From the NCBI GenBank assembly GCA_052390275.1, contig JBQTHD010000013.1, forward strand, positions 1-52,916: DNA of 52,916 bases, given 5' to 3'. Numbering within the stretch: position 1 is the first letter of the stretch; each line of letters begins with the position of its first letter. The translations under genes and the position numbers were made by a program. Positions 52,910 through 52,916 of the stretch are shown piece after piece. The stretch is from JBQTHD01 sp052390275 (GTDB taxonomy: Bacteria; Actinomycetota; Acidimicrobiia; Acidimicrobiales; AC-14). The notes under the pieces are model-generated. The model made no database searches. It was not told the DNA's origin and saw nothing but the letters and a program-made list of their open reading frames with translations.

Positions 52910-52916
52910 GGTGTAG

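Overview
The window is high-GC DNA from an actinobacterium. The layout uvrC–rapZ–yvcK–gap–pgk–tpi, a LAL-type LuxR regulator, an F420-type DDN-family protein, frequent GTG/TTG starts and tightly overlapping genes all fit, and a deep-branching lineage such as Acidimicrobiia is plausible. The taxonomic guess is inference. No rRNA, tRNA or CRISPR array was seen.

Left edge (1–2.7 kb): an accessory patch with the C-terminus of a polymorphic toxin, its frameshifted immunity gene, and two convergent PIN-domain toxin–antitoxin pairs around a shared terminator. 2.9–9 kb: a secreted LysM/M23 peptidase, then phosphate uptake: phoU divergent from pstS-pstC-pstA-pstB, with three GTTCA elements 22 bp apart (PHO-box-like) before pstS.

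9–11.5 kb holds the most unusual locus. A Rieske protein fused to a chagasin/I42-like domain is divergent from two overlapping CooC/MinD-type ATPase genes. The second ATPase gene has two in-frame TGA codons, three and one codons before a Cys. They fall exactly where CooC proteins carry their metal-binding Cys-x-Cys. A perfect 6-bp hairpin with an AGUU loop follows at bacterial SECIS distance. I read this as one selenoprotein gene with a Sec-x-Sec-Cys site.

11.5–20 kb (minus strand): an orphan antitoxin, glycolysis (tpiA, pgk, gap), yvcK, rapZ, a coiled-coil membrane protein, a methyltransferase and uvrC. whiA, normally beside yvcK in Actinobacteria, is missing. 20–30.5 kb: nadA, a degenerate CobW-like pseudo-GTPase coupled to a WD40 propeller, a LemA/TPM/DUF5130-like envelope operon, uvrA, a YczE-like membrane protein and mgtC. 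30.5–37.4 kb: a lipoprotein, a secreted Cys-repeat protein, a 973-aa LAL regulator and uvrB. 37.5–50.5 kb: a GT-C-like membrane glycosyltransferase, a metallo-beta-lactamase-fold hydrolase and an overlapping recC-recB-recD operon in which all three genes carry in-frame 15/18-bp minisatellites.

Right edge (50.6–52.9 kb): decaying accessory DNA with a MazEF-type pair broken in both genes, a DDN-family gene, an antitoxin with a truncated Doc toxin, a small membrane protein and an internally deleted IS3-family element. uvrA, uvrB, uvrC and recBCD in one window make it rich in DNA repair, while both ends are toxin–antitoxin/mobile debris.
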